Shown piece by piece: positions 1 through 14,500 of a DNA stretch of 64,000 nt. Below the pieces are notes generated by a model, which did no database searches, was not told where the DNA came from, and saw only the letters and a program-made list of their open reading frames with translations. Source of the stretch: Synanceia verrucosa (taxonomy: Eukaryota > Chordata > Actinopteri > Perciformes > Synanceiidae); NCBI GenBank assembly GCA_029721515.1, contig CM056561.1, positions 8,855,501 through 8,919,500 on the forward strand, read 5' to 3'. The first letter of the stretch is position 1, and each line of letters starts with the position of its first letter. The position numbers and the translations under genes are program-made.

Positions 1-3000
1 GATCAAAGTGTTCCTGTGTGGTATCCGTGCTGTGAGGAAGGTGGGGGGACTGGTCTGATGTATAGTTCACCAGGGTCACCATGTAGATGGAGCCCCCTCC
101 TCTACACACACTAGGGCACAGGGGAGCTGGGAGTGTTGTCCATTAGTGGCCCACTGGAGACCGGCCTTGTGCTGAGCACATAATGCTTCTGCGGTGAGGG
201 GAAACTCCCTTCAGGATAGTTGACTGAGAAACAATTCTCCTGCTCTTCACAGGTCATTACATCTCCATCCACGCTCCCTGCAGGGTTGTATTGGTTCCAC
301 TTATTATTTGGGGTTTTGTTGTTATGGTCAGTGGGCTTTTCACTTTAGGACAGTCATGATCATGAAGCACTCTGGCAAAACGGCAGCTGTGCAGAATGTT
401 GATATTTTCAGCCTTGAAGTTATTAAAGTTGGAAAAGGATAATTCTGCTTTTTATCAAAGCTTTGACTCTCAGTTTCATCATTTTGAACATCAGCTCAAA
501 TGGTTATGATAAGATTGCTTGCTGTTTTCTTCCACAGCAGGTCAAGGGTAAACCTGGAAGTCTGTCTGTAAACTCTGATGCTAAGTCAGATGGATTTTTT
601 TTCATTGGAAGCTTAAATAATAATTTTACCATTTGCTTTTTTTCTCTACATTGGATTCACAAATCTCACCATAACAGATTTCAGATGTTTTTGGCAACAT
701 TACATTGCCAGATCTGCGATAAAGTTGGGTGAGTAAGTTGGCATTGCTGGTAGGAACAAAAAAGAGAGAAATGAACTGTAATAAAGAGTAATTTTTAATA
801 CTTTTCATTCCACACAAGGGTAGCAATGACAAACATTAAATAAAATAGCTTGCTCATTTGTAGGCTTCACTGGGACACTAAATAGCCAAATTGCTAACAT
901 AATTTAAATTTATTACTAATCTGATGTGTGCCTGATCAGTTTGTTTCCTCGATACGAACATTTTTCCTCCACTGGGCCAGATAGTGTGCATGTGCATGTA
1001 TGTAAAAAACATTTACAATAAGCATTAATGAAAGTGTGTTTTACTTTTTTTAAATGAGGTATTGACAAGTAGGAAGAGTTCATCTCCTGAGATAACGCTA
1101 TTTAACATTCAACAGCCAATCTGCAAAGATCATGAGAATCAAACATCCCTAATAATGAGCTCAGAAAGCAACATGACGCAGGATCGTCTGCTCCTCGTAA
1201 CGACGGCAGCAAAGAGCTCCTGTCGCTCCACTCAACTTCTGAAGGCTAATAGAGGCTATTTCTCCAAATGGGAGTGAGCCTCTAACTCAGAAAGTGGAAA
1301 AAAGAAAGAAAAAAAGACCTCATACCTTCATCTGCATGGCAACAAGAGCGTGTCATCTATCCCTAAAAGGCTGGTGGAACTAGACCTGGAAAAGCCTGTC
1401 GATATGGTAAAACAGAGTCCAAACTATTAAATATTCAGACATGACATGTTAACATTGTGGCTCAATCCTGCTTCAAAAGATTATAAACAAAAACATAAAA
1501 GCCCTAATAGAAAACCAACAATATGTTGTAGAACAATATATTAAGGGACAGTCTTTTTTTCAATTATAAAGTGCACAAAATGGGTTCAATACATTGATAC
1601 ATAATTAATATATTAATTATGGAAGCTCCTTATCTCTTGGTATGGTGGAAAGTTCACACTGCCTGTTATGGACCACACTTCACATTACATCCTCATAAAG
1701 CCATAAATGAGTGAAAGTTTGCTATTCCACCAGATAAGGACCCTTTTCCAGAGCGTCGCACCAATGAATGATCTGGTGAAATGGCTCAGGCTCAGCCTTT
1801 CTCCATGGAAACTGTGTTCAATATTGTCATGACAACCTTCAACAGAGGAGGAAAAAAATAAAAAAAATGAATGAGGGGAAACAATGAAATGGAGTAATCA
1901 CGGCTGACAGGACAAGCCCCCATAGATTTTCTCTCTGTCTCAGCTTCCTGCTCTGGAGCTCATCTTTTTTCATATTTTCTAGCACCTGTCAATCATTTCT
2001 CCTCCAGACCCTCCATGCGGTAGCTGCTGCTCACTAATGCAGTTATTCAGGTGTGGAAAACTATCAGTCACGAGCATGATGGCTGCTGTGTGTTGATAGA
2101 GTCATCAAAATATGGCATTCAACCAACTCCAGCTGGACAATTACCACCTCTGTGCACAGAGACAAATTTAAGGACAGCTGTTGAGGTGGTAGCCTATTGA
2201 GAACATTTGTGATGGTGGTCTCATTTGATAAAACCATGTGACATAACATTTGAGTCGAGGTTCAGCAAAAACAGCTAACAGTAATTAATTTATTCATCAC
2301 AACGCTGTAGCAGGACTGGTGACACTGCGGGATTTTCCGCTAACACAGACACGACAAATCACTGTCATTGTTACCAGTTTGAATTTCTCTCTCTCACACA
2401 CTTCTCAAACACAAATGTTTGCAACCTCTGGAAACCAGGTCTCTGGTGTGCAGACAGAGAGAATATGACTCTCCATCTGAGGTGCAGGCCTCTAATGCAT
2501 TTAAAGGGAGAGACTGATCAGACAATGAGCACCAGCTGTGTCAATCAGCTCAGCTGACACTGCTCTCATCAGCCTCGGCCATACCTCTCAGTGCCAACCT
2601 GAAACACAACATATCTTTGGTTTTACTTGTTTTAAAATACTCATCTTTTAGATTTCTGCTAGAGAGTGACATAGAGCAGAACTGCACTGACAAATAACTT
2701 TTAATTTCTTTAATTCATGAGGACAAGGCCTTTTGGGAATTTGCTCAAAAAAAAACAAAAAACAATGATGTTACGTCTTTGAGTGTAATTGACATATTTT
2801 GCTGTCATTTAAAATCCAACACTCTGATAAAACAAGAGTGAACAAGATAAAAACAAACTTTTTTTTTACGATGAAATAGAGAGTCTCTTCTTTCATTTGA
2901 GCTATTCTGTTTTCAGAGACATGATAAAAATATTGTGGGTCTTGAAATATGATTCAAACTGGGCAAAAAACGGCTGGCACTCAAAAAGTTAAAAATGTAA

Positions 3001-3317
3001 ACAATAAGAGGTAAAAATTACAGCAGCTAGCGAGCCCCCTCGGTTCTGACTGGTCGTTTTCCATTGGCAGTGAAATTAGCAGCACAAGGACTGTTTCAGA
3101 AAAATAACTTTTCATCATATTTGCTAAAAGTTACAGACTGCAGCCAAATATTGTTTTGAGACTGAGACCATCTTCTTGTCATCACCCTGCTCCTATCTGA
3201 CCAGTGTCTGCTTTCATGTTCATGCAGCCTTGATGGCTTAGACTCCATCAACATCAAAAAAACTCCTCATGGGCAGCAACAGCAATGATGATCATGCTGA
3301 GCTGAGGTGTGTGTGTA

Positions 3318-3348
<31 letters not shown>

Positions 3349-3690
3349 AAGAGAGAGAGCGAGAGAGTGTGTTGTTTCTCTGCGTGTGAAAGACAGGGGG
3401 AGGGGGATATGGAGGCAGTTGAGCAGTAATTAGTGTTGCCTGTCATTGCAAATCTCCATGGTGATGTGTTCTGTATGCGATCTACACCTTTGGTACATGA
3501 TCATGGAGGAGCAGGAGGCACGGCTGTGACCGCCGTTACGTCGCTCTGAGTGAGCACAAGCTCAACCAGCAGACTACACTTGTCACCACTATAAATAACC
3601 TTACAGTAGGTGACAAAAAATAAATGCAGATTTGATGTAAAAATGTACAGAAACGACAAGTTTATATCTTCAACACCAGGAGGGGAAATG
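1..3690. other. Intergenic DNA downstream of kcnc4, no gene seen
   Basis: AT-rich sequence with only short, unsupported ORFs. It contains a GT/GA microsatellite near 3308-3368. No coding exon of a recognisable protein was found on either strand. Confidence 0.6.
3308..3368. repeat. Compound (GT)n(GA)n microsatellite
   Basis: A run of GT dinucleotides with a few interruptions passes directly into GAGAGA-type purine repeats. Simple sequence downstream of kcnc4. Confidence 0.85.
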
Positions 3691-3740
3691 GATTTTATTT
3701 CTATTTCTGCATAGAAACACATGCCAACATGGTACAACAT

Positions 3741-3790
3741 CACACACACACACACACACACACGCACACACACACACATACACACACACA
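3741..3790. repeat. (CA)n microsatellite
   Basis: About 50 bp of CA dinucleotides with a CG interruption and an AT interruption. The cysteine/valine-rich ORFs read through it are artefacts. Confidence 0.85.
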
Positions 3791-5486
3791 AAACATCTGA
3801 TAGTTGGACTGGGATAAAACCCGTTAGAGTTAGAGTTACAATCCATAATGGCGGAGATATGAAACTGATGTGTTGTGTGCTTCTCCATCACATTTGAGTA
3901 TATACAATAGGGTAAACAGAAAACGAGGCTAAAAGGTCAAATATCGAAACAATAAGGTTTCAGACGGCTATTTCATGATGCATAAGCATGTCATATACAG
4001 AGAATATTCTACTGTGCTACATACGTACAACTGTGCTTATACATAAGTACAGACCTCTGGATCAGCATAGAAACAGAAAGTCTAATAATGAAGATGAAAT
4101 GAACTCTCCCTTTGTTTATGAAACGTAAGGCCACTATGGTAGACCATGAGGAAGTCGCAAGTAAAAGAAACCACACTCGTCTCTGTGGAAACATGTAACA
4201 GCATGTCTACAGATCCAACACAACCAGAAGTGTTAAGGAACAAATCTAATTACATTACTGCACACATTTAAGCTCCATTACTCAACATGAGCCACAAGTG
4301 GAACTGATGGCATTGCACTGTATGTACTGTTTTTTTTTCACCAATGATGGTACTAAAGATCTACCATGTAATCTAATAGAATCTGCATTTGGTCCTGACT
4401 CAACCAGCAGTGATGCATCAATTGCATATGGCTAATGTAATAGACAGACAATACTGTGCCATTGATTTTTCTTTTCTTTTGTTAAGCACTCTTATTGTAC
4501 AAGAATTTACAAACAATTTGTTGCCTGAGCAGCATTCATACCACACTTTGTCTCGACAAAATATCTGCATGTTGTCCCTGTGGTCAGTGTTAAAAAGCAG
4601 TGGCACGACAGAAGGCAGAGACCGGATGACCAACGGAGAATTCTGGGTCGAACAATGACTTCAAGTTCTCATCTAATCCTAGTTCACAGTTACAGTTTTG
4701 CGGTATAAATCCATATTCACAAGTGTTTGGGTGTTCTTACTCGACAGTTCACAACATTTGTGGATTAAAGACATTAATCCAAATTCCAAAAACTGACTGT
4801 TTCTGTCCATATTACTGCAAAAGGTGAAGAACAAATAAAACCACGCTTACAAATGTAACAAGTCTTCCTCTATAACATTACATATTCATGACTAATTAAG
4901 CAACAATCAAAGTCAACCAATAATAACTAAAGTTAGTATTATTTATGAAGCGTAGCAAGCTAAAATAATTTGAATTGTGTGGGAGTGATTTGATCAGATT
5001 GACATACTGTATATGACATCACCTTTTTTCCAATTGAGCCCCGCCTACTGCAAATCCGTAAGAAAAGCAATGAGAAAAAAACAGAATGGTGTGAAAAATC
5101 CAATGATGGCAGAAAATTGTTGTGGTCATGTAGGACGTTGTCGGCCATAGCTGATAAAGAAATAGAGAAATTGTGTTTTCGGGCCTTTAAGAAAATCCAC
5201 TAAATGATGAGCATATTAATGGTAGCCAGTACATTTTATAATGGTAGATCATGCAATACATGCAGAATGCTCTGTAACATGTAAACAAGTGTACATATGG
5301 TAAATTTCCTATGCAACTGATTCAGGATGTATGAAAGAGAAGAAAAAAAAATAAATAAAAATGTCTTTTCTTGTAAATAAAAAAAAAAAAACGGCTCTGC
5401 AGTTCGATAAGACAGAGAAGAACCTCTGCACAGCATGTACTCCACCGAGAGTTCACGCTCTTTCTCCTTTTCGTAGCTGATCAGCA

Positions 5487-5554
5487 TCAGGTCAGCGTGG
5501 AGACCTCTGGCTGAGCGTAGTTTCCCGTGGCAGCGAGGATGTCTTTACAGATCT
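5487..5554 (-). CDS. kcnc4: kcnc4 last coding exon
   Basis: Acceptor CCCAACAG|AGATCTG. It completes the frame with EICKDILAATGNYAQPEVST then LT and a TGA at 5489-5487. The phase fits exon 3 exactly. Kv3 genes are known to use alternative C-terminal exons, so this may be one of several ends; no second candidate was confidently found in intron 3. A minus-strand AATAAA lies at 3699-3694, which would give a 3'UTR of about 1.8 kb. Confidence 0.8.
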
Positions 5555-8500
5555 CTGTTGGGAAACACAAAGGAAAAACCATGAAACACGCTCACTGATG
5601 ACATGAGCATTAAAGACCTAGAAAAACGACAAATGTTTTCTGAAGTGGCGTAAAGCGATACTTCTGCTGATTAAAATCCGACCCAGTTCACATGTCAGTG
5701 TAACTGAGTATTTCCACTGAACATGGAACGACGCAGATGTCTGTCACTGTCTGTCATCCATCATCCATCAATACCCATCAGATCTGTCTGTTGCGGCTCC
5801 AATGGACAGCTGGAATCGCAAGGACTAACAAGGTCATAGTTAATATTATGATTCTGGACCTCCACAATCAGCATCTCCTTGTCAATTGTATTAAAAAACG
5901 GTTAAACATCATCAAAAAAACCTCTCTTCCCATTGATTATATAGTCTGCTGTGAACACAGATTATTTTATTTTGAAAATAAACCTGATGTCCTGCACGAT
6001 CTGCTCTGCTGCTGTGCTCCATTAAAAATAGAAGCTCTGTCTATTTGTTTCAGCAGGCGTCGACACATCAGCACCATTCCACTTTCAGTGGAAATTATTG
6101 GTTGTCTAATGAATATTCTCATTACTAGCCCATCCTTAACAGGAATCAGTTAATTGGTTAATCCACAACATGGCATACAATAGTGAAAAAATGTCCACAA
6201 GTTTCATCAGCCATAGGTGACATCTTCAAACAGCTTGTTTTTGAACAACATTTGACATTTTTGCTTGATAAGTCACTAAAATGATTAATCACTTATCCAA
6301 ATTGTTGTCCATAATTTTCTCTTTAAGGACTCATTGACTGAAATCCTATAGATCTGAACTTCAGAGGCCAACAGGAGGCTTTTGCTATGACCACCCATGT
6401 TGTTAATGGAAACCTATTAGTAGCAATCATCCAGAGGAGTCACTTGGGAATATTGAGGCTCATCTGAGCTCAGGAACCTTTTTCTCTGCTTGCCTGTACA
6501 TCCGCCTGCTGCTTCCTCTTAGCAGCACTTGAACGGCTTGCTGCTCCATTATGCACTCATCATAAGGAGACAAGCTGGCGGTTGTCACATCGCTGAAGCA
6601 AAGCGCTTCCACCAGGACTGTGTTTGCATGTACAAACTGTGACAGCAAGTGTTAACACTGTCACATGACTTCCTGCGAGGCCTGTAATCACTTCAAATCC
6701 ACCAGCATTTTGTTCCCACTGCAGGGTGGGCGACCATTTCCTGTCACTGATAACCATCTGAGCATCTTCAGACTGTCCTTCTCTCTGTTTCCTGCCATGC
6801 TGCTCTAGTGAAATATGAGCTATACCTTACATCCCATAACCCTGGAATTAACCTAACACCATCCCCTATGGGCATAGCTCTGAAGAGCAGAGCCACTGTG
6901 TTATAATCCATCTTCATCTAACCGGCTCAAAATGGCTGCAGAGCCATCTGCATGAACAGAAAACAGTGGGCTTTTGAAACACTGTTAAGAAACAGTGAGT
7001 CCACTTGAGCCCTTTTTGAGGGTAATGTACGCTAAAATGTGTTGTGTATGTGTGATATTCCCCTGTAATCGACTGGGACGTCATTATCCACATACTCACC
7101 AGACACAGGGATCAGGATTGAATTACCCCCTCCTCCCTTCTCTCTCTCAAAGATTAGTTTTTGAGGTGTTCTGGCTTTGCTCAGCTTCCCATTGTTCCCA
7201 TTGTTTCTGTCTCTGTGATCAGAGGAAGACTCACTTGACACTTTCAGGAGCTGACCAGATAATTTAGAGTATTATTAGAGAAACGTGAAAGCAGGTTGGA
7301 GACGATTAGCGTCTCTCCGTGTTTGTGTTTTTCCTGCTGACTGTGAGGATGTGAAGTCTATATTGTCGGATGATTAATATCTGACAGATATAATCGAGGG
7401 TGTGTGTGTTCTTTTTTTCTTTTTCACCTGCATGTGACAGCATCCCATTAGCCAACACCAATCAACAGCACTCAGGGATTGACGAGCCTTTCAACGAACA
7501 CATTCAAATACAATTTCCTTGTAATGGGCTGTCAAAAAAGGGGTTGAGTATATAGTCTCATAGGAGACAAGCTACAGTAAGTGCCCCATTTATGTGTTGT
7601 TTTTCTCATGCACAAGCGATGTGATAATGACCTTCGGTAGAAAAATGCATCTTGGTTAAGTGCAGTTCTGCAGGAAAACACCTCCAGTGTCGATAGGCTG
7701 TTTGCGGACCAGAATCAGGATGTTGACTGGGTGGGATGTGTGCTCAGGATGTCAGGAATGAATCTGTGACTGCCAAATATAGAGCCTCTTTTCATGAGGG
7801 GCTTTTGGGTACTTTGGAAAGCTCAGTCATGAGATGTAGCGGCCAGGCTGATAGTGAAGGGACTTAAAAGGAGCTTCATCTTCATTGCTGCCTGTTTCCA
7901 ATAGTCAGAATAACAGAATAGTGCTGCTACATATTAAAAAATTGCAGCTCAGTGCCGAATTTAGAGCATATTTCTTGCCTCAACATGGAACCTTATGGAG
8001 AGAAGCTTGAATTAAAACACACACAAAGGGAGAGCAACTTCATTCTCTGCTCAGGTAGACATTACTAGTCTAACTCTTTATATAGCAAACACTATATTAA
8101 TATTCTGGATAATTTAGTAAGTAATCATTGAAACAGTCAGTTGTCAAAGGTGTATCTAAGAACTGTAAGAACTAAGAACTGTATCAGGCTTTTCTTACAT
8201 ACTATATTTCAACCCAAAAGGTTCTTTGGTACCAAAGTGTAAAAACTAGTGAGTAATTTTAGCACTTCCTTATTTGTATGGATTAAACAATATGTAAAAA
8301 ATGCATATACCTTCTCTCATTCTCATCTAATTAAAAAAAAGGAAATTCATCCATTTATGTGTGTTATCTGTCAGGAGCTAGTTGTATATACATATGGCAT
8401 ATGGCTTAAGTGGCACGACCAACAAAACCAGATTACACTGGAGATAAAAAGCATGTGGTACAACGTGCAACGCAAAAAAATGTGTACCTTCACATATGTA

Positions 8501-11500
8501 CTGTATGTACTGTAGCTTACCAGTGTGGACGTTGGGGTCTCCAGGGGTTAAGAGGAAGCAGGTGGCCTCCTTCTTAGTCTTGTCTCGCCCTCGGGAGCAC
8601 CGCAGGGACCACTTTTCACTGGGAGACAGCGGCTGGGTCAGGCTGCAGCCTTCCTCCTCTGAAAGGGCCACATTAGCATCCCCGTTCTGTTTGGAGTCTG
8701 ACAGGAAGACAAAAACACACAGCGACGTAAATGCCAAAGCTTTTACAGAGAAGCCCCGAGTGCCCAGACAAAGGCAGAGGTATATGGCATAAAATCAGTA
8801 TTTTTCTGTGATGAAATTCAATTGGTCTGACATGTTATGAGGAGTAATTTGATCCTGGTGTGTTACTGTCTATATGACTAAACATAGTTCATCTGTCAAA
8901 CTGTGAAAAGCTCGGGAACTGTAAGACTAGAAATACAGTACCTGCTGTGTGATAAAAGACTCAAGTCTTAAATATTTATCATCAATTAAATGAACAACAT
9001 TAACAAACAAATACAAATAAAAACCTAATGAATTAATTCAATTAACTATAACATTAGCTATTTCACTTTACTCAAATTACAAAGGAAGCATTTTCTAATT
9101 GACCTCGAGAGATTTTTAGTCATGCAGACAGTTTTGGTTTCAGTTGCTGCGGCTTCTATATAAATACAATTAAGGTGAACTTTGTTTGTGCCGCTAACAA
9201 CACTGAAACATCCATCCATTCATTTTCTACCGCTTATAGTCACATAAGTCTCCAGGTCATGGCAGGGAACATAGAGACAGACAACCTTTCACACTCACAT
9301 TTACACCTACGGTCAATTTAATTTATCCAATTAACCTAATCTCCATGCATGTTTTTGGATGGTGGGAGGAAGCCAGAGAACCCGGAGAGAACCCACGTAG
9401 ACACGGGAGACCATGCAAACTCCACACAGAAAGGCCCCGGGCTGGGAATCGATAATAATCTAACCAGTCAAACATCTCTCCCCATTGCTCTGGATACTCC
9501 ATAGATAACAATTATAAAAGTTGTAACTATGTGGTAAAAAGGAACCAGTAGCTAGGAGAGCGAGGCATTATAGTTCAAATTAAATTAATATTTTTTTCAA
9601 TGATGAATGCCACAAATAGCATCTTCTTTAAACTGGACTGCCACCACTTGAGCTAATAAAACTCAAACTATCTGCATATCTGTGATTTTTTTTCTGTAAA
9701 TTGGGTGGACTGATCCTTTAACTGTGCATCGCTGCCTGACCTGAGCGGTTCCTGCTGCTGCTCTCCTCAGCTGCCAGTGGACATGTGTCGCTCTGAGTGC
9801 TGTCTCTGTGTGAGTTTGTTTCTGACTTCACAAACGAGGCTGAGTCAGTCGGAGCGTCCGGGTTCGGGTTGTGCTTCTTCTTCTTTTTCGGCAGCTTCTG
9901 TTTGGCCATAGCCAGCGAGTAGTACATCCCAAAGTTATTGACGATGACGGGGACCGGCATGGCGATGGTCAACACCCCGGCCAGAGCGCACAGCGCCCCC
10001 ACCATCATGCCCAGCCACGTCTGTGGGTACATGTCTCCATAGCCCAGTGTTGTCATGGTGACCACCGCCCACCAGAAGCTGATGGGGATGTTCTTGAAGT
10101 GTGTGTGGTTGGAGCCTGTGGGGTCGTCAGGTTTGGCTCCGATGCGCTCTGCGTAGTATATCATGGTGGCGAAGATGAGCACACCTAACGCCAAGAAGAT
10201 GATGAGAAGGAGGAACTCATTGACACTGGCCCTCAGCGTGTGGCCCAGTACACGCAGGCCTACAAAGTGTCGCGTCAGCTTGAAGATCCGAAGGATCCGA
10301 ACAAACCTCACCACACGGAGGAAGCCCAGCACGTCGCTGGCCGCTTTAGATGACAGACCCTTCAGGCCCATCTCCAGGTAGAAAGGCAGAATGGCCACAA
10401 AGTCAATGATGTTGAGCATGTTCTTGATGAAGACCATCTTGTTTGGGCAGCAGATGATGCGCACCAGGAACTCAAATGTGAACCAGACCACGCAGATGCC
10501 CTCCACCACGGTGAGGATGGGTTTGGTCACCATCTCCTGCCTCTCCACCTCACGTGTGATGTTTCCCTCGACAACCAGCTCTGTGTGGTTCTGCAGCTCA
10601 TTGAAGGATTGGTGGGTTTCCAGGCAGAAGGTGGTGATGGATACCAGGATGAAAAAGAGAGAGGCAAACGCCACTCCCTAGACAAAACAGACAAAAACAA
10701 ATAATCATCACCATTTCATGCCTTCCCACAAATTAATAAGCAATCAATAGTGTATTTATTGTTTTGTGCTTCCATTAGGCATGCTTCCAGAAAACTGTTT
10801 TTTAACCCATGCAATGTGATATCATAAAACCTCTATTTATCAAACTCTACATGATCACTAATACAATAGAATAATAATAATATTAGATAGATAATAGACA
10901 TGGATGTGTCAGTCAAGTCTATAAAGCAGTATGTTGTGAGGGATCATTTTCTGGCAGAGGCAGTGAGTCTCAGCTGATTGACAGTAAACAAAGACAAAAA
11001 TAATGAACACACTGATATGACAAGTCAGGCACAAGAAATATGAAAAGACACAAACGATGACAACATCAAAGTAGAGCTGCAAGTTCACTGTGATGAATCA
11101 CCAACTGTGATGTTAGTTTTGCATGTAAAGGAGTGGATGGAGGAGAAGAAAGGCGTCATCTGAAAAGGAAAAATGAGCCCTGATATGTCTAATTACACAA
11201 TAATACAATAGAAATACACCAAATACTGTACAAATTATACAGAGGACACTGTGACAAACCCTTACCCAGTGAACTGTGATTAGTTTTAGAGGTATTTTTA
11301 AACCCAGTAATGAACAAATTAATATTTGGACCAGATGATGGTGCTATGAAAAATCAGATGCTTACCAAAGTTAGATGCATCCAAACCAAACTTTATTGCA
11401 ATCAAAGCAGCCAGTACATTCTCCTTATACATCAACTCTGGTCCAAAACGTCTGTGATTTTAACTGGTCAGAGGCTAACACTATGATGCTAGCACACACT

Positions 11501-14500
11501 AACTGCTATCAGTCACACTGACGGTCACAACACTGTCTTGTTTTTGGACCCATACTCATGATAAAATGCTAGCAGTCAGTGCTACATATAAGCTCATAAA
11601 AGGCAAATTTATGATACTGTTGTTTTATACATCATTCAGTCCAAGTGGAACCCACAAGAACCCATCAAATTACTTTTTGATTAAATTTTCCATTTTACAT
11701 TTTTTTTCCAGCACCACCGCCTCATGACATCCTACTACCTGCCAGGAAATGATTGATTCTTACGTATGAGCATCCACTGCACCTCTAGTTTTAAGCTCAC
11801 CAATTTCAAACCAATTACTGCCGTGAACACATAGCCTGAATCATACTGAGAGAAAACGTGGAGAGACGAGCAGAGGGACAAGAGCCACTGGACGACGAGT
11901 TGAGTCATTGACTTACATCACATGTCCTGTTGTCAGGTTTATCAGACATGTTTCAGTGAGTGAAACGCTGCGGTCAAGATATAACAAAATGACCTGTCTT
12001 AAAAGTACAAATCCAAACAAAATGGTGAGTGAGTCGAGCTGCTTTTTACGACTGACAGGAGGTAACATGAACAATGGTGTTTGCATGGCACCCACCTGAT
12101 CCAGCACAATGGCCACGGTCGTCTGTGTTTGTGTTAACATTGTGTGCTAACTCGTACCCAAGCCGTCTTTATTGTTTACTAAAGCCTGGATAAATTGTAA
12201 TGCCTCTCCAGCCTTTCTAATCTTTCAGCTGGATAAATATGTACCTGTGCCTTGCATGCACTCAGCTAGTTTCTCGGGGCCTCTCACATATCAATCGGCT
12301 TTATAGTGTTTGGGTCTGTGATTAGAAAAAAAAAAAAGATAAAGCATGTTATGTGCGATGGGGACACTAATTCACTGTGGAACAAATAGCATCAATACGT
12401 TCAGCTTATTGAGTTGAGGGAGCTGGAAGAATAGCAGCCAAAACATTAATACTGTACACACAAATATGCTGCATTATACTGCTCATATAACTATTGTGCA
12501 CCCAGATAAAGTGCAGCTTTGTACCATGACTTCACTCTGAGGCGCTCTCAGCTCTGATCCCCCGGAGAAGACGAGAGGGAAGGCCGTGAAGCCTCGACTC
12601 TGCCCCAGGAGGAGCTCAGAGATCCTCCGTCGCATGGACACGAATTCCCTGAATGTCTCCGAGGCTAACATGAGGAATATCACAACAAGTCGAGCTGCAC
12701 AGAAACTAGAGAAACAGAAGCACACAGCTAGATTACAGTAGCAACTAATTCTACACATCGGCTGCAACCATGTCAAACAATTTTTCTGCACTTCCTTACA
12801 GTTTATAACCAGTAAACAATCTGTCTTTTCTATTAGTGTTGGAAGAAATACTCAGATACTTTACTAGAGTAAATATAGGAATACTATATGCCTGCAACTA
12901 AATATTATAATTATTTTCTAAATTAATAAATTTTAAAAACATCAGAAAATTGTGAACAGTATTTCCCAAAGTCCAAGGTGACATTTTAAATAGCTGGAAT
13001 AAGAGAATTTTGACTTTCCTGTATAATTAAAATACTATATCGTTGCAGCTCCTTAATACTGCCATGTAAAATACTTGAGTATAGTTCAGTATTTTCCTTT
13101 TGGATTGTAGTGAAGTACTATAACAGAAAATTAAATGCTCAAGTAGTGTGACGCAACATAAACATGTATGTTTTGTGTCATTTTTGAATTATACATTATG
13201 AAGTCTGATTGAATCTGTAAATGCTGCAACACTGAAGCTGTTTTTACTAGTCATTTTTCAGTAATTCAACAGTCTTTATTCACCAAAAAAATATAATTAA
13301 AGTACTAATTCACATGCACTCACTGTTTTTCTGACAGATATGCAAAATGTGTTTTCATTATGTTCTTTCATCCATGATTTCCTACTGGAAAGCTCTCTAG
13401 ACAAAAGAGCCAGCTACAGTCAGCACCAGATAATTAAGGTGGGCTCCATCAAACAAGAGGGTTCAACCTCTGTTGAGGCACCTAGGCAAGATAATTTCCA
13501 AAGTCAATTAATAAAGAAAACACCAAAGCTTTTCATCATTCCTCCCTGGACAGACCACTGAGTGACTTGACAATGGAGAGAACAATAATGTGAATAGTGG
13601 AGCCCAGTGCCGTTTTTCAAAAACTGTCCAGCTGTTTGCAATGTGACATTAATCATTCTGGTGAGTAAATAAACATGTTCTCGCAATCTGAACACATTTT
13701 CACACTTTGCCAAAAAAGATATCACAGAAAAAAAGGCTCCTTCGGCCACCAAAATAAAAACTGTGACTCCTGCTCAGATGCTCGCGATGAGCCCCACAGG
13801 CGCTAACAACATTCAGTTTACACAAATGCCAAACAGTTTATCCCAAGAACTAAACAGAGCTGGTATCTGCAGCCTGGGGCACCTCTGCAGGGAAGCTGCT
13901 GGCACACACGAGTATGATTTGCTCTGCTCATAAAAGGCTCAAAAAGAAAGTGTAACAATAACACCACGCAGCTTGACCTCACACCTGTGTGCCTGTGTGT
14001 GCCTGAAAGCATCTGTTTGAGGGGGGCCACTTCCTTTCCTTCAACTATTTTGAAGTGTTTGCCTCTTGTTATTTAGATGTGTCTGCAAGTCTTTGTCTTG
14101 AATGTATGCTTTCTCTTTGAAAGTATGCTATTTGTTTCTTTCTATTGAAATGTAAGCAGCAACTACAACAATAAAATAATCCATGAATGCATCAGTAATA
14201 ATATCTCTCGCCAAACCCATCTCTATAGTGAGTACTTCAAGTAATTTCTTTTATAATAAATAGTTAATAAACTGTCATTTTTGCACAATGAAGTCTCTAT
14301 TTTTACTTAAACCTGCAGTGACTGATTTTTTGGACGTTCAAGCTGTAAACACAATACTGACCCACACATCAAACAGACACAAGGTCAAATTAGCATTGAT
14401 TAGCATTAATGATTAATTCCACCTGCCAAATATAAAAACAATATTCACTCCTAAATGCTCCCTCATGTTCACTGGCTTGTCACAACCAGCTAGTGTGCCT

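Noticed and set aside
10674..10674. GTG at 10674 as start of a separate 318-aa channel protein
   Set aside because: It is an internal valine codon of kcnc4 exon 2; exon 1 joins in phase just upstream.
9871..10681. Several plus-strand ORFs of 72-105 codons across kcnc4 exon 2
   Set aside because: Shadows of the highly constrained channel exon in other frames.
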